Part shown: positions 1 through 7,243 of the stretch, in pieces
How positions within the stretch are numbered: the stretch's first letter is position 1
How the letters are laid out: the number at the start of each line of letters is the position of its first letter
Assembly: GCA_964610175.1 (NCBI GenBank)
Contig: CAZSVE010000070.1
Span: 1 to 16,166 of the forward strand
Length of the DNA: 16,166 nucleotides
Source of the DNA: CAZSVE01 sp964610175
GTDB lineage: Bacteria > Pseudomonadota > Gammaproteobacteria > HK1
Direction: 5' to 3'
The notes under the pieces: model-generated
What the model saw: only the letters and a program-made list of their open reading frames with translations
The model's database searches: none
Told to the model about the DNA's origin: nothing
Program-made: the position numbers and the translations under genes

Positions 1-2
1 GG

Positions 3-920
3 CCGCGGGGGCCACAGGGTGAGCAAGGGCCAGTGGGACCGATAGGTCCGCAAGGACCGCAGGGTGAAGGGGGAGTTGCGGGAGCGATGGGTCCGCGGGG
101 TCTGCAGGGAGATACGGGTGAAACGGGGCCGCAGGGACCGCAAGGAAAGAAGGGCGATACCGGTGATGCGTTTTGGTTACAATCGGGAAATAATATTTCC
201 TACAGTAATGGGAATGTCGGGATTGGAACAACATCGCTGACGGAAAAACTAGAAGTTGATGGCAACATCCGGCTCACCGTGGATCCTGGAAACGATACCA
301 CAATGGCACATGTCTCTTATCAACTGGTTTCCAGAGAAACGGGAGGAAAAAAAAGGCTTTGGAGAATCTATACAGCTCCCGTTGGAGGAGGCTGGGGTAT
401 TGTAGGCAATTCTCTGTCGATTTGGGATTACCCTGGTAGTGGGGGATCTTATGAAAGATTTACTATCGCACCGTCTACCACCAACCAAACGCCATCCAGA
501 GTGCGCATCGCTGCAAATGGCAACGTCGGCATTGGCACAACCAACCCCGCCTATAAACTTGATGTCAATGGAACTATTAAAGGGAATTCTATTCAACACT
601 TTAAATGCGGAAGTCATCACTACCTGTGTACTCCTAGAGCATGTTTGGATTTATGCATAAGCAAGGGAATGAGGATGGCAACCTTTGGTGAACTATATGC
701 ATTGGCAAGTAGTGGGAAGAGTATTTGTGCCTATATGTGGCATCTTAATCCTGATCATCCCAACAACCCCTGTAGAGGGTTCCCAATGTATAACAACAGA
801 ACCACCAGTGGTTGTGGTAGAACGAGAACAGGAAATATTCCAAGGGTAGAAGATGTATTCTGTGGTTACTCTTGGAATAGTTCGGCTAAGTATGATTGTG
901 CATGTTCATCTTTGAAGTAA
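3..920 (+). CDS. Collagen-like / tail-fibre-like surface protein, 5' end outside window
   Basis: The frame is open to the left edge, and Gly-X-Y triplets (PRGPQGEQGPVGPIG) run in from there. The GTG at position 33 is therefore probably not the true start and the gene is 5'-truncated by the window. Counting from position 33, residues 1-45 are collagen-like GPQG/GDTG repeats. Residues 60-77 and 163-180 are two copies of a GNVGIGTT...KLxVxG motif, common in phage tail-fibre and bacterial trimeric surface proteins. The last ~105 residues contain ten cysteines and suggest a disulphide-rich, extracellular domain. From position 560 on the DNA is visibly more AT-rich than the collagen part, as in modular fibre proteins that exchange tips. 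The likely role is an adhesin or fibre; the ligand is unknown. I did not recognise the tip family. The stop is TAA at 918-920. Confidence 0.75.
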   Translation, partial: PRGPQGEQGPVGPIGPQGPQGEGGVAGAMGPRGLQGDTGETGPQGPQGKKGDTGDAFWLQSGNNISYSNGNVGIGTTSLTEKLEVDGNIRLTVDPGNDTTMAHVSYQLVSRETGGKKRLWRIYTAPVGGGWGIVGNSLSIWDYPGSGGSYERFTIAPSTTNQTPSRVRIAANGNVGIGTTNPAYKLDVNGTIKGNSIQHFKCGSHHYLCTPRACLDLCISKGMRMATFGELYALASSGKSICAYMWHLNPDHPNNPCRGFPMYNNRTTSGCGRTRTGNIPRVEDVFCGYSWNSSAKYDCACSSLK

Positions 921-1017
921 CACGGTGAGAGTCGATGACAGGGTGGGATAAGTGAACGAAGGGTGGAATCGGCGTGCACTCCACAAGCGTTTCGGACTTG
1001 CGCGGGATTTCGGGCGC

Positions 1018-1066
1018 GCCGTATTCCACGCGAGAGGATTCCGAGGTTGTGTGCGTGGAATACGGC
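1018..1066. repeat. 14-bp perfect inverted repeat with 21-nt loop
   Basis: GCCGTATTCCACGC (1018-1031) is exactly complementary to GCGTGGAATACGGC (1053-1066). Related words (GTGGAATCGGCGTGCACTCC at 963-982 and TTATTCCACTTG at 1112-1123) lie on both sides, so this may be one of a cluster of GGAAT/ATTCC boxes. There is no T-run after either arm, so an intrinsic terminator is unlikely. Confidence 0.7.
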
Positions 1067-1208
1067 ACCCATGAAGTCTCATACCGATCCTCGATGCGTT
1101 GTCGACTCGCGCTTATTCCACTTGACGGGTTCCGTGCAAGGTGTTTAGAAAGCATTGTTGGTTTTCGTATTGTTTTTGTTACCTGTTTCCCACCATATGC
1201 GTTAGAAT

Positions 1209-1231
1209 CGACCCATTATTCGAATGGGTCG
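1209..1231. repeat. 9-bp hairpin in intergenic region
   Basis: CGACCCATT (1209-1217) pairs perfectly with AATGGGTCG (1223-1231) around a 5-nt loop. No poly-T tract follows on either strand, so no terminator is claimed. Confidence 0.5.
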
Positions 1232-1317
1232 GTACGCGGGAATTTACCCTCCTCTCATCGAAAATACACCGAAGACGACATGCGCCTGAAAACGTATGGA
1301 ATTTCCCCTGACTGGAA

Positions 1318-1370
1318 CATTTTGTAAAACTCGACTCACTTGGGAATGCCGAGTGGGAGATAAGCAAAAT
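1318..1370 (+). repeat. Family-A repeat, degenerate half copy (A0)
   Basis: The stretch from TTTTGTAAAACTCGA to GGGAGATAAGCAAAAT matches the 3' half of the plus-oriented family-A copies at 10173-10284 and 12614-12724. It is followed at once by AATGG, so like the other copies it ends against an ATG, but that frame stops after nine codons. Confidence 0.6.
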
Positions 1371-1539
1371 AATGGCACCTCGAAACAGCGATTTTCGCTG
1401 AACCCTCGATCTCTCGGCGAAACCGGAAAGTAGCCAAGGGCCAAAAGAACCCCTATTCGGAATTTCCATCCGGGGGGCCATCTGGTGGGTGGCTCGACCA
1501 TCGAACCGGCCTTTGTCCCGAGGTCGGCACCGTTATCCA

Positions 1540-1631
1540 GGTATCGGAAAAACTAAAGACCTCGAGAGAACCGGTGCGCGTGCCTGGACCCATCTCGCTT
1601 CGGTCCTGGCGCGAAGCGCTAAGATGTTCTC
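1540..1631 (-). repeat. Family-B repeat, copy B1
   Basis: This unit of about 92 bp starts GGTATCGGAAAAAC and ends with CGCGAAGCGCTAA plus a GTTCTC-like tail. It aligns along its length with 9850-9940 and 12786-12877. It contains a GCTTCG...CGAAGC stem of 6 bp. On the minus strand it stays open and would read LALRARTEA..., as do the other copies; I treat it as a repeat, not a gene. Confidence 0.8.
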
Positions 1632-1741
1632 TTTCGATACCGATGTCGATCGCCATGAAAACCCCGCAAAAGAACCCCTCCTCCCATTCGCATCAGTCAC
1701 GTGCCTCGATCCGCGAATGAGAGTCATCACCGTGCGGGTCA

Positions 1742-2071
1742 TCAATTGGCCGGTCGATGCGACCAAATGTAGCGATTCCCTTCCTGCTCTCCGAACATCT
1801 CGGAGATCTGTGGGTGTCGGCACGGCTCCCCGGTATCGTCCTCCAGGAGATTTTGCTCGGAGACATAGGCGATGTAAGTGGCTTCGTCATTCTCGGCCAA
1901 CAGATGATAAAAGGGCTGATCCTTGCTGGGCCTGGCCTTTTCCGGTATGGATTCATACCATTCCTCGGTATTCATATAGGTCGGGTCCACGTCGAATATC
2001 ACGCCCCGAAAAGGATAATGCCGGTGACGAACGATTTGACCGATAAAAAACTTCGCTGTTACATCTTTCAT
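1742..2071 (-). CDS. hspQ: Heat shock protein HspQ (YccV-like hemimethylated-DNA-binding family)
   Basis: This 109-residue protein matches HspQ in length and features: the start AKFFIGQIVRHRHYPFRGVIFDVDP, then WY, DQPFYHLL, TYIAYVSEQNL and a C-terminal region with HPQISEMF. In E. coli HspQ is a small cytoplasmic heat-inducible protein that binds hemimethylated DNA, affects DnaA stability and acts as a Lon specificity factor. The ATG at 2071-2069 follows the TGA of the upstream gene by one base (TGAAATG), so the two are almost certainly cotranscribed and translationally coupled. No recognisable sigma-32 promoter lies directly in front of hspQ, so control probably comes from upstream of the pair. 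No terminator with a T-run is seen downstream. Confidence 0.93.
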   Translation of the reverse strand: MKDVTAKFFIGQIVRHRHYPFRGVIFDVDPTYMNTEEWYESIPEKARPSKDQPFYHLLAENDEATYIAYVSEQNLLEDDTGEPCRHPQISEMFGEQEGNRYIWSHRPAN

Positions 2072-2072
2072 T

Positions 2073-2876
2073 TCACGTCCCTTGAACCGGATTGGTCAGT
2101 TTCCCGATTTTATCGATCTCCACTGTTACTTCGTCTCCCTCGACCAGGTATTTCGGTGGTTTGCGTACGAAACCGACGCCCCAGGGGGTTCCGGTCAGGA
2201 TGATCGTCCCGGGCACGAGCGTGGTGTCTTCGCTTAGATAGCTGATGAGTTGCGCCACGGAAAATATCATATCGGCGGTCGTGCTCTCCTGCATGATCTC
2301 ACCATCGACCCGGGTACGTATGGCCAGGGCCTGAGGGTCCGGCAAATCATCCGCGGTAACCAGCACCGGCCCCAGTGGGCAAAACCCGTCGAATCCCTTC
2401 CCGCGAATCCATTGTTTACCACCTGCATTGCGCTGCCACTTCCGCGCCGAGATATCGTTTGCCGCCGTATATCCGAAAACGTACTTCAGTGCATCGCCCT
2501 CCTCGACGTCGCGGGCGGCATCACCGATGACAACGGCGAGTTCGGCCTCGAAATCCACCTCCGGTCCACGGGTACAGCATTTCGGGATCGGAATCGGGTC
2601 GCCGGGACCGATCACCGCCGTGGTTGGCTTCATGAAGATGATGGGATGCTCCGGCAGTTCCGAACCGGTCTCCCGGGCGTGCTCCCGATAATTCAGGCCA
2701 ATACAAAAAATATTTACCGGTGAAACGGGCGACAACAATCGTTTGACGACCGTCCTTTCGCCGGTGGCATCGAAACCACCCGAAATATCACCTTTCAGCA
2801 GTTCGGCGCTGCCATCCTGATAATCGGTTCCAAAACGGACATCTCCGCTTTCGGTAACAAATCGGACTATATTCAT
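2073..2876 (-). CDS. Fumarylacetoacetate hydrolase (FAH) family protein
   Basis: This is a 267-residue cytoplasmic enzyme of the FAH superfamily. Visible family features are FCIGLNYREHA (57-67), the acidic metal site EVDFEAELAVVIG (Glu110, Glu112), AANDISAR (Asp141), GKGFDGFCPLGP and LTGTPWGVG near the C-terminus. Members are Mg/Mn-dependent hydrolases, decarboxylases or isomerases acting on small diketo or oxo-acids (for example acylpyruvate, oxaloacetate, 2-hydroxyhepta-2,4-diene-1,7-dioate); the substrate cannot be told from sequence. The start at 2876 is chosen because GAGGAGA lies about 7 nt upstream and because homology begins there; an in-frame extension to 3044 would run into the flanking repeat A1. 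The gene overlaps the hspQ start region with a 1-nt gap. Confidence 0.9.
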   Translation of the reverse strand: MNIVRFVTESGDVRFGTDYQDGSAELLKGDISGGFDATGERTVVKRLLSPVSPVNIFCIGLNYREHARETGSELPEHPIIFMKPTTAVIGPGDPIPIPKCCTRGPEVDFEAELAVVIGDAARDVEEGDALKYVFGYTAANDISARKWQRNAGGKQWIRGKGFDGFCPLGPVLVTADDLPDPQALAIRTRVDGEIMQESTTADMIFSVAQLISYLSEDTTLVPGTIILTGTPWGVGFVRKPPKYLVEGDEVTVEIDKIGKLTNPVQGT

Positions 2877-2960
2877 ACAGTGTTCTCCTCGATTAAGAGG
2901 GTTTATGCTATCACAATTTTCCAGGGAATCGGGAGTCGGCTCGGAACGGTTCGGATATCT

Positions 2961-3072
2961 TCCAGCGAAGCTGGTGCTCGAATCGAGCAAGACATGATCG
3001 AGTATCGGCAAAGCGGAATCGGCGCCTTGCAAGGCTCGATCCAATCGTGAAGCCGAGCGGGAAATAAACCAA
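2961..3072 (+). repeat. Family-A repeat, copy A1
   Basis: This single copy of about 110 bp begins CCAGCGAAGCTGGTGCTCGA and ends GCGGGAAATAAACC on the plus strand. It sits between the divergent side of the FAH gene and the 3' end of the yggU-like gene, so its GGGAAAT end does not face a start codon here. Confidence 0.85.
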
Positions 3073-3153
3073 TCGAAGATCCCCGGAGAGTTTTCCCGAC
3101 ATGTCGAAAAGGAAACGGCTTGCAGGTCAAGGGGGTGTTTTGGGTTGGCGCGA

Positions 3154-3441
3154 TCAGCCGAATGCCCTCATCCAAACCGGGCGTGTATAGGGAGCGCGCA
3201 CGCCGATCCGTTTGTTGCGACTCCGCGCGCCGGCAAGCACCGTGAGACAGGATTTGGGGACACGAAATTCCCTGGCCAGGAACTTCATCACCTGCTCATT
3301 CCCTTTCCCGTCCACGGGCGCGGCCGTGACGCGGAGCTTCAGGCGATCACCCTGTATCCCCACGATTTCATTGCGACTCGCCCGCGGCTGGACCTGAATC
3401 TCCAGAATCAGGGTATCTTGTTGTTCCCGGAACCAAGGCAT
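3154..3441 (-). CDS. DUF167 / YggU (UPF0235) family protein
   Basis: The 95-residue product matches the YggU/DUF167 family in length and in the core LEIQVQPRASRNEIVG ... LKLRVTAAPVDGKGN ... FLAREFRVPKSCLTVLAGARSRNKRI. The family is a small cytoplasmic alpha/beta fold of unknown function, widespread in Proteobacteria and often near yggT. The reading frame is open upstream to 3531, but the start at 3441 (MPWFREQQDTL) fits the family start, and the extra 30 residues are atypical. Upstream of the start lies an inverted repeat, ACCACGA (3451-3457) with TCGTGGT (3497-3503). No yggT or proC neighbour is present. Confidence 0.88.
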   Translation of the reverse strand: MPWFREQQDTLILEIQVQPRASRNEIVGIQGDRLKLRVTAAPVDGKGNEQVMKFLAREFRVPKSCLTVLAGARSRNKRIGVRAPYTRPVWMRAFG

Positions 3442-3609
3442 TGTTATTTCACCACGAGAGGTTCCCCGAATGGAGTCGAGGAGAAACGCCCTCGCGTCGT
3501 GGTTTTCTCCCTGGTTGCGACTCGGCCGCACTGTGGGCCTTTTGCTTGATCTCCACGCCGAAGAACATGGATGGTCTACCCATGCCCCTCTGGCATCACT
3601 CCCTTGGCA

Positions 3610-6279
3610 TCAGGCCTCAGTCACGGTAACCACGTCCCGCACATGGACGCGGTCTACCCAGGCCTTGGCGGATACCTCGTTGCAAACGTTGGAATGCGCC
3701 GATACCTCGAATGTCAACGTCACGGTGCGATCGGCAAACGGCGCGAGATCGATGTTGGATCGCTGGGTCCACTCGGTTTCGGCGTGTTTCATCCCGGTGG
3801 CGGAGACCTCATCCACGGGCAGGCCGTCTACCAGAACGCTGAAACGGGCCTTCGTGTACTCGTTCACCGCCGCGTTCAAGTGTAGTCGGCGAATATAGCT
3901 CAGGCTGGGATGAGGACCGAGCAACACCTGTCGCGAGATGGAACGGACCTTACTGCCCATATCGCAATCGTTCCCGGACGAGGCATATCCGAAGAGGAGA
4001 GGTTCATCCGAGAGCGCCGAGGAACTGGCCCGGGAAGAATGGGGGATCAGTTCCCAACCTTCTCCTTGCCATCGGGACTTTCCCTCTTCATCGGTTTGCG
4101 ACGTCTTGTGCGCTTCGGCCAGTGCCCCGGCCATTTCCAGGGATTTGTCGACAATCCCCTGGACATCGATACCGAATACATCCCCACTCCCCGATTTGCT
4201 CCCCGTCGAGGCGGGCCCGCCCGCTCCCAATCCGGCGTCTTTCAAGATACCACCTGCCATTCCGAGGGATTTGCTGATAATTCCCTGCACATCGATACCG
4301 AACGGTGCGGTACCGCTTTTCGCGTATGGGTTCCCGGTACCCATGCCCTCGGTATTTGCCGCGCCGTCCCCGTGGATTTCGTCCGATGATGCCGTCGACG
4401 ATGCCGTCCTCTGGGAGGATGAATAGGCCCCGTCGGAGGCCGACGCCGCTGCCATGGGGACCACCTCGAAGCTCTGCTCCCCAGGTCGTTCCACGACGAC
4501 GGAAGGCTCCCCTTCCGCCCTGGCGACCTCGGGCAGACCCCAGAATTCGGCGATGCGATACGCCGACGAGATGCCGACGTCATTGAAGAACGGGGCGGCG
4601 GTTCCACAGGAATGTGTATCGCCGGCGGTATCGAGTGGCTGACCATGGGACATGCCGGTGATGGTGTAGGATTCCACCAGCACCTCCCCCTGGGCGTTTT
4701 GCCATGCCCGGCGCGGATAACCGTCGATGCGATCCTCCATGGCGTGAGCCGGGGAGATCCCATGCACGTCGACCCACTGCTTTATGGTCTCTTCGGCATT
4801 AGCCGGGGTCACCGCCGTATCGGCATCACCATGCCATACCGAGACCTTCGGCCACGGCCCCTGGTGGGAAGATGCCGCCCGGACCCGATCCCCCCATTCC
4901 CGTTGGGGGAGGGTCTGTCCCGTGAACATGGCCTCGAAGGCCCCCTGGAGACCATCGGCGGCGTGGTAGGGGACGCCGGCGATGATTGCGCCACCGGCAA
5001 AGAGATCCGGATAGGTGGCCAGCATCACCGAGGTCATGGCCGCCCCGGAGGAAAGCCCGGTGACATAGACGGCGCGTCCATCGAGGCCATGGTCGGCCAG
5101 CATTCGCCCGATCATCTGCCGAATGGACAGCGGCTCGCCACCATCCCGGGCCGTATCTTCGGGCCGGAACCAATTGAAGCAGCGCAGCGGATTATTGCTC
5201 CAATGTTGCTGGGGCAGGAGCAGAGAAAATCCGAAACGGTCGGCAAGCTGGGACCACCCCGCCCCCTCGTCGTAGGCGGCAGCCGTTTGGGTACAGCCAT
5301 GCAGCGCAACCACCAGGGGCGCACCGGCGGGCAGGTCGCGAGGTACATAGGTGAACATGCGCAGATTGCCCGGATTGGAGCCGAAGTCGGTTACCTCCAC
5401 GAGTCGGCTGTCCCGTGTGTCGACCTTGCTGGTCCAGGCCTGGACCTGTGCCAGGGCCGACAGGAACTTTTCCCACTCGGGGCGATAGCGCCCCTGACGG
5501 ACCAGATCTACGAGTTCGGCAAGTTTTGTGATCTTCAGACTTGGATTCAACATGGAAATCCCCTTTTTTTCTTGCGAGGTGGTGAGCATACCAATCTCGA
5601 TCAACTTACCGACTGGTAGAAACACCGTATGAAATAAACCCGGATCGGCGATGCCACCCCGATCGGGATCGAGCCAGGCGGGAAGGTTTTCCCCCTTCGG
5701 CAGCTCGAAGCGTTGTGTAATGATGTCGCGTCGCCCTCCCGACCACGTTCCTATCTGCAGGGCGGCCACCGGACAACCGCGATTGACCCAAATGCCGAAC
5801 AACTCATTGGCAAGGATCTCGCGGGTCGTATCCAGTAAGGCAAATTCCAATAATCCGGTGAGGCACTCGCCAAAGCGGAGTCGCTCCAGGGGAAGTGCCG
5901 AGGAAAGTGCCGAGGAAGGCGCCGGGGAGAATAGTGACCTGGTCGACGTATTCTCCGGAGTATCGCCCAGGACATTGGTCGTGGGCGCTCCGACGACGAT
6001 GCCCGGCGCAGTGGCCTCTGGAATGGCCACCGGCGCGAGTTCCCGATAACAACGAATCGCTTCCACCGTATGCACCTGTTGCGGGGCGGCCATGGTTCCA
6101 ATCAAAAGATTGGCCCCATAGTCCGGCGTGGCGAGTGGCGAACCGCGCCCACGGGGGCCTGGTTCCACCACGCCACCCGACACCATCATGGTGACTCGAA
6201 AGCGCAGATCGCGGCGTGATTCCCCCAGTATTCGAGCAAGCTGCTCACCGAATTCATATCGTCGTAATCCACTCGGCAT
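3610..6279 (-). CDS. PHB-depolymerase-family esterase fused to an unrecognised N-terminal region
   Basis: The 889-codon frame has three parts. Residues 1-240 (GVVEPGPRGRGSP..., SGGRRDIITQRFELP, ADPGLFHTVFLPVGKLIEIG) form a region I do not recognise, with a possible DNA-binding-like start. Residues 243-585 are an alpha/beta hydrolase of the PHB depolymerase/feruloyl esterase type: oxyanion motif LHGCTQ (326-331), nucleophile GLSSG (Ser410), acid in WHGDADTAV (Asp487 or Asp485) and His in GMSHGQP (His545). Residues 590-740 are a Ser/Ala-rich linker with a duplicated FGIDVQGI motif, followed by a C-terminal beta-rich domain. No signal peptide is seen, so the enzyme is probably intracellular and acts on stored polyester or another ester. 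AGGAGG lies 4 nt before the ATG at 6279. Met243 (5553) has its own GGGG-rich ribosome-like site, so the esterase may also start there (647 residues). Confidence 0.85.
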   Translation of the reverse strand: MPSGLRRYEFGEQLARILGESRRDLRFRVTMMVSGGVVEPGPRGRGSPLATPDYGANLLIGTMAAPQQVHTVEAIRCYRELAPVAIPEATAPGIVVGAPTTNVLGDTPENTSTRSLFSPAPSSALSSALPLERLRFGECLTGLLEFALLDTTREILANELFGIWVNRGCPVAALQIGTWSGGRRDIITQRFELPKGENLPAWLDPDRGGIADPGLFHTVFLPVGKLIEIGMLTTSQEKKGISMLNPSLKITKLAELVDLVRQGRYRPEWEKFLSALAQVQAWTSKVDTRDSRLVEVTDFGSNPGNLRMFTYVPRDLPAGAPLVVALHGCTQTAAAYDEGAGWSQLADRFGFSLLLPQQHWSNNPLRCFNWFRPEDTARDGGEPLSIRQMIGRMLADHGLDGRAVYVTGLSSGAAMTSVMLATYPDLFAGGAIIAGVPYHAADGLQGAFEAMFTGQTLPQREWGDRVRAASSHQGPWPKVSVWHGDADTAVTPANAEETIKQWVDVHGISPAHAMEDRIDGYPRRAWQNAQGEVLVESYTITGMSHGQPLDTAGDTHSCGTAAPFFNDVGISSAYRIAEFWGLPEVARAEGEPSVVVERPGEQSFEVVPMAAASASDGAYSSSQRTASSTASSDEIHGDGAANTEGMGTGNPYAKSGTAPFGIDVQGIISKSLGMAGGILKDAGLGAGGPASTGSKSGSGDVFGIDVQGIVDKSLEMAGALAEAHKTSQTDEEGKSRWQGEGWELIPHSSRASSSALSDEPLLFGYASSGNDCDMGSKVRSISRQVLLGPHPSLSYIRRLHLNAAVNEYTKARFSVLVDGLPVDEVSATGMKHAETEWTQRSNIDLAPFADRTVTLTFEVSAHSNVCNEVSAKAWVDRVHVRDVVTVTEA
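5551..5570 (-). promoter_or_regulatory. Possible internal ribosome site / slippery tract at domain junction
   Basis: On the minus strand seven A residues run into GGGG (5560-5570), six bases before the ATG of Met243 at 5553-5551. The GGGGA can serve as a Shine-Dalgarno site for separate translation of the esterase. In the reading frame the tract is A_AAA_AAG, the heptamer known from dnaX -1 frameshifting. Which, if either, is used cannot be told from sequence. Confidence 0.4.
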
Positions 6280-6291
6280 GATGCCTCCTTT
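6280..6291 (-). promoter_or_regulatory. Strong Shine-Dalgarno site for the depolymerase frame
   Basis: AAAGGAGGCATC directly precedes the ATG at 6279 on the minus strand, a near-perfect anti-16S match at optimal spacing. It supports the upstream start of the 889-codon frame. Confidence 0.8.
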
Positions 6292-6309
6292 GTTTTCGAT
6301 CTGTCCTCA

Positions 6310-6338
6310 AGAATAATTAATTATTTAGTAAGTGTCAA
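6310..6338 (-). promoter_or_regulatory. Sigma-70-type promoter of the depolymerase gene
   Basis: On the minus strand TTGACA (6338-6333) is a perfect -35 box, followed after exactly 17 bp by TATTCT (6315-6310), a 4/6 match to the -10 box. The spacer is AT-rich. Transcription would begin near 6303, giving a leader of about 25 nt that contains the AGGAGG site. This is the best promoter-like sequence in the window. Confidence 0.7.
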
Positions 6339-6601
6339 CTAATGATTTCCAAAGATTATCGACACGTCGCTTTCTTGCCAGAACATTTTTGATAAAACGC
6401 ACAAGGACGCCTCCTGTCCGGGGATACAGGTTCGGAATTGGGATTGTTCATGAAAATGACGGGACGTGCCTGGGGGGGGCTGGCCAGGATCCCGGTGAGG
6501 ATGTCGCTTTGGTGGAACGGGCGTTGCCTTCGTGCCACCTGGAAAACTGCACCTATCATCGAAGAAGGCGTGGTCGAAGGCCGCGCAAGGCCATGATTAA
6601 T

Positions 6602-6919
6602 TCGTTTATTTCCCGCTCGGCTTTACGAATGAGTCAAGTTTCAACGGTTCTTTACTAGCGCAGAATCATGGTTTATTGGTCCGAGGCGAAGCCTCGCTAG
6701 TTCGTTTATTTCCCGCTCAACTTGACAATCAGATTAAGTTTTACAGGCATCAATTTCGTTTTACTAAATCTCAATCATGCTTTGTCGGTTTGGGGCGAAG
6801 CTTCGCTAGTTGCTTATTTCTCGTTCGGCTTCACAATTGGATCGAATCTTATAAGGCGCCAATTTCGCTTTGCCAATACCGGGTCATGCTTTGTCGGATC
6901 GAGCACAAGCTTCGCCAAG
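6602..6919 (-). repeat. Family-A tandem array, three units (A2-A4)
   Basis: Three head-to-tail units occupy 6602-6700, 6701-6809 and 6810-6919. Each begins with (T/C)TTATTTC(C/T)CG and ends with CGAAGC(C/T)TCGC or CAAGCTTCGC. The first unit belongs to a distinct subtype with GGTTCTTTACTAGCGCAG in the middle, which recurs at 13980-14076. The minus-strand GGGAAAT end points toward the depolymerase start, about 320 bp away. Confidence 0.88.
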
Positions 6920-7109
6920 CGATTATCTTTGGGCTAGAAAGGCGATGATAACTACGAATGACTGCCGAAAAGGGCGATCCTTGTCTGCATCGAGGATTTT
7001 CTTCCGACCACGAACAGCCTGTTCGCTGTCCACGGCCCTTGAAGATCAAGCACCCTTGGAGAGAAGGGTTGTCGCGCTACTGGAGGGAATTCGAATCGTG
7101 ACATGGGAA

Positions 7110-7186
7110 CACATTAGCGTTTCCAAGATCGAGAGGGTGGCCTTGGCTGGCGTCCCGGATCGTTCTGCTTTGCTTTTCCGATACTT
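7110..7186 (-). repeat. Family-B repeat, degenerate copy (B4), opposite orientation
   Basis: On the plus strand, ATTAGCG...GAGAGGGTGGCCTTGG...CTTTTCCGATAC resembles the reverse complement of family B (GTTAGCGC...GGGTGGGCCTTGG...TTTTTCCGATAC in copy B2). Identity is partial and was judged by eye. Confidence 0.4.
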
Positions 7187-7243
7187 GAACGGGAAGGTCT
7201 GAAATGAACCATCGATGCGAATCGGTTTTTCCTATCGATCGCT

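Larger units (their letters stand above)
921..1741. other. Gene-free stretch with hairpins and repeat remnants
   Basis: No convincing coding region is seen on either strand; the open frames here are short, overlap one another and have no ribosome site. The stretch holds a 14-bp inverted repeat at 1018-1066, a 9-bp hairpin at 1209-1231, a 6-bp hairpin at 1386-1400, a degenerate family-A half copy at 1318-1370 and a family-B copy at 1540-1631. It separates the fibre gene from the 3' end of hspQ. Confidence 0.6.
6339..7243. other. Gene-poor stretch between depolymerase promoter and toxin gene
   Basis: 6339-6600 has no gene I can support. 6602-6919 is a three-unit family-A tandem array. 6920-7109 shows nothing recognisable. 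7110-7186 looks like a degenerate family-B copy. The frames that cross the array translate repeat sequence and have no ribosome sites. Confidence 0.6.

Noticed and set aside
700..920. Diversity-generating retroelement variable region in the fibre tip
   Set aside because: The tip has many AAC/AAT codons and a lectin-like look, but no template repeat or reverse transcriptase is seen in the window.
2877..2960. Sigma-70 promoter for the FAH-hspQ pair
   Set aside because: TAGCAT or CATAAA could act as a -10 box, but no acceptable -35 box lies at the right spacing.
4612..5619. 335-codon plus-strand open frame
   Set aside because: It is antisense to the depolymerase catalytic domain, whose GxSxG, Asp and His motifs are unmistakable.
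6602..6919. Possible CRISPR array
   Set aside because: The units are ~100-110 bp, contiguous, imperfect and without unique spacers, and no cas genes are present.
6676..6948. Short open frames across the family-A arrays (also at 9281-9829, 10173-10467 and 14047-14505)
   Set aside because: They translate repeat sequence and resemble one another only because the repeats do; no ribosome sites are present.
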